Positions 4,521 through 5,067 of a stretch of DNA of 5,067 nucleotides are shown in pieces (within the stretch, counting starts at the first letter, position 1; every line of letters starts with the position of its first letter). Source of the stretch: an uncultured Eubacteriales bacterium (GTDB lineage Bacteria; Bacillota; Clostridia; Oscillospirales; CAG-272). The notes below the pieces were generated by a model that saw only the letters and a list, made by a program, of their open reading frames with translations, had not been told where the DNA came from and made no database searches. A program made the translations under genes and the position numbers. The DNA lies in assembly GCA_900555785.1 (NCBI GenBank), contig USMO01000124.1, positions 1-5,067 of the forward strand. Reading direction: 5' to 3'.

Positions 4521-5067
4521 GTGATTCTTCCGGATATGCTGGACCTTCCGGCAAAGCAGGCGCGGTTTGTGCGGATTTACCGGGGCGCGATGCAGGAGAA
4601 CCGGGCGGACCTGCGTGACGGCATCGGGCTTTTGGGGGAGAAATGGCAGCATCAGATCATCAAGCGCTATCTGACCGAGGACCCGGCAGAGCATGAATGC
4701 CGGCTGTCCGGTACGCGCTTTGTGTCGGACGTGCGCGTCGGAAACGATATTTACGAGGTGCAGACCGGCTCGTTTGCGCCGATGGTGCGGAAACTGGAGC
4801 GCTATTTTTCCGATCCCGCGCTGACCGTTTCGGTCGTGCATCCGCTGCCCGCCGTGCGCTATCTTTCCTGGATGGATCCTGCAACCGGCGAGATCGGCAA
4901 AGCGCGGCGCGTGGCTGGCAAGCGGGATCCGCTGCTGCTTCTGCCGGCACTCTATCCGCTGATTCCGTTTTTGCCGCAGCTGTCTGCGGGGCGGCTCTCC
5001 TTCCGGCTGCTGCTCCTGGAAGTGCAGGACTTCAAGCTGTTGGACGGCAGAACGCGGGACCGCAAGG
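4521..5067 (+). CDS. Uncharacterised protein with a possible nuclease-like core (3' end outside window)
   Basis: The frame stays open from the GTG to the window edge, giving the first 182 residues. The pattern matches a family of Clostridial hypothetical proteins that I recall as DUF8091; the name is from memory and should be checked. Visible landmarks are GLLGEKWQHQIIKRYL (36-51), a predicted helix; EHECRLSGTRFVSDVRV (57-73), a strand ending near D70; IYEVQTGSF (77-85); a strand at LTVSVVHPLP (101-110); YLSWMDPATGE (114-124); and LDGRTRDRK (174-182). The order E40, D70, E79-x-Q81 fits the E...D...ExK/Q layout of PD-(D/E)XK restriction-endonuclease-like folds, so a nuclease-like fold is inferred, not shown. 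A Gln replaces the usual catalytic Lys, so activity is doubtful. It is the third gene of the methyltransferase cluster, 36 bp after the small protein and preceded by a perfect AGGAGG. Confidence 0.85.
   Translation, partial: MILPDMLDLPAKQARFVRIYRGAMQENRADLRDGIGLLGEKWQHQIIKRYLTEDPAEHECRLSGTRFVSDVRVGNDIYEVQTGSFAPMVRKLERYFSDPALTVSVVHPLPAVRYLSWMDPATGEIGKARRVAGKRDPLLLLPALYPLIPFLPQLSAGRLSFRLLLLEVQDFKLLDGRTRDRK

Noticed and set aside
4038..4950. Minus-strand frames of 267 and 96 codons
   Set aside because: They are opposite the + strand genes starting at 4143 and 4521, which have near-perfect Shine-Dalgarno sites and coherent protein features.

Overview
The window reads as a stretch of chromosome from a fairly GC-rich Firmicute. 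It is most likely a gut-type Oscillospiraceae/Ruminococcaceae member (Clostridia). The grounds are the strong GGAGG-type ribosome binding sites before every gene, the G/C-rich third codon positions, the gene families present, and intergenic DNA built from dispersed palindromic repeats of a kind I recall from such genomes. Genus is not resolvable from the sequence alone. All five clear genes lie on the + strand.

Layout. Positions 1-150 hold the tail of an unknown short reading frame (stop at 126-128) and a terminator hairpin. Positions 151-417 are a leader region with a near-consensus sigma-A promoter (338-366) and a set of 8-bp repeats around it. A two-gene operon follows: an M24-family Xaa-Pro aminopeptidase/prolidase (418-1494) with every metal ligand present, then a PlsY-family membrane protein (1529-2251). 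The second protein keeps the PlsY skeleton but has lost many of the signature residues. Positions 2252-2983 are 732 bp without a gene. They hold one repeat that can fold into a three-way junction (2259-2374) and a roughly 390-bp imperfect palindrome (2473-2863) centred near 2668. A 16-bp tag occurs three times in and beside that palindrome.

The second gene cluster starts at 2984. It comprises a SAM-dependent methyltransferase of the Methyltransf_32 (METTL25-like) type (2984-4180), a small conserved-looking protein of unknown function (4143-4484, overlapping by 38 nt), and the first 182 codons of a protein with a possible PD-(D/E)XK-like nuclease core (4521 to the window end). The tight spacing and three good ribosome binding sites suggest one transcript.

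How they work together. The first operon pairs peptide turnover with a membrane phospholipid-synthesis relative; no direct functional link is evident. The second cluster joins a methyltransferase, an unknown small protein and a possible nuclease-fold protein, and has no established pathway. The parts that deserve most attention are the giant palindrome with its tags, the degenerate PlsY paralogue, and the unexplained three-gene cluster.
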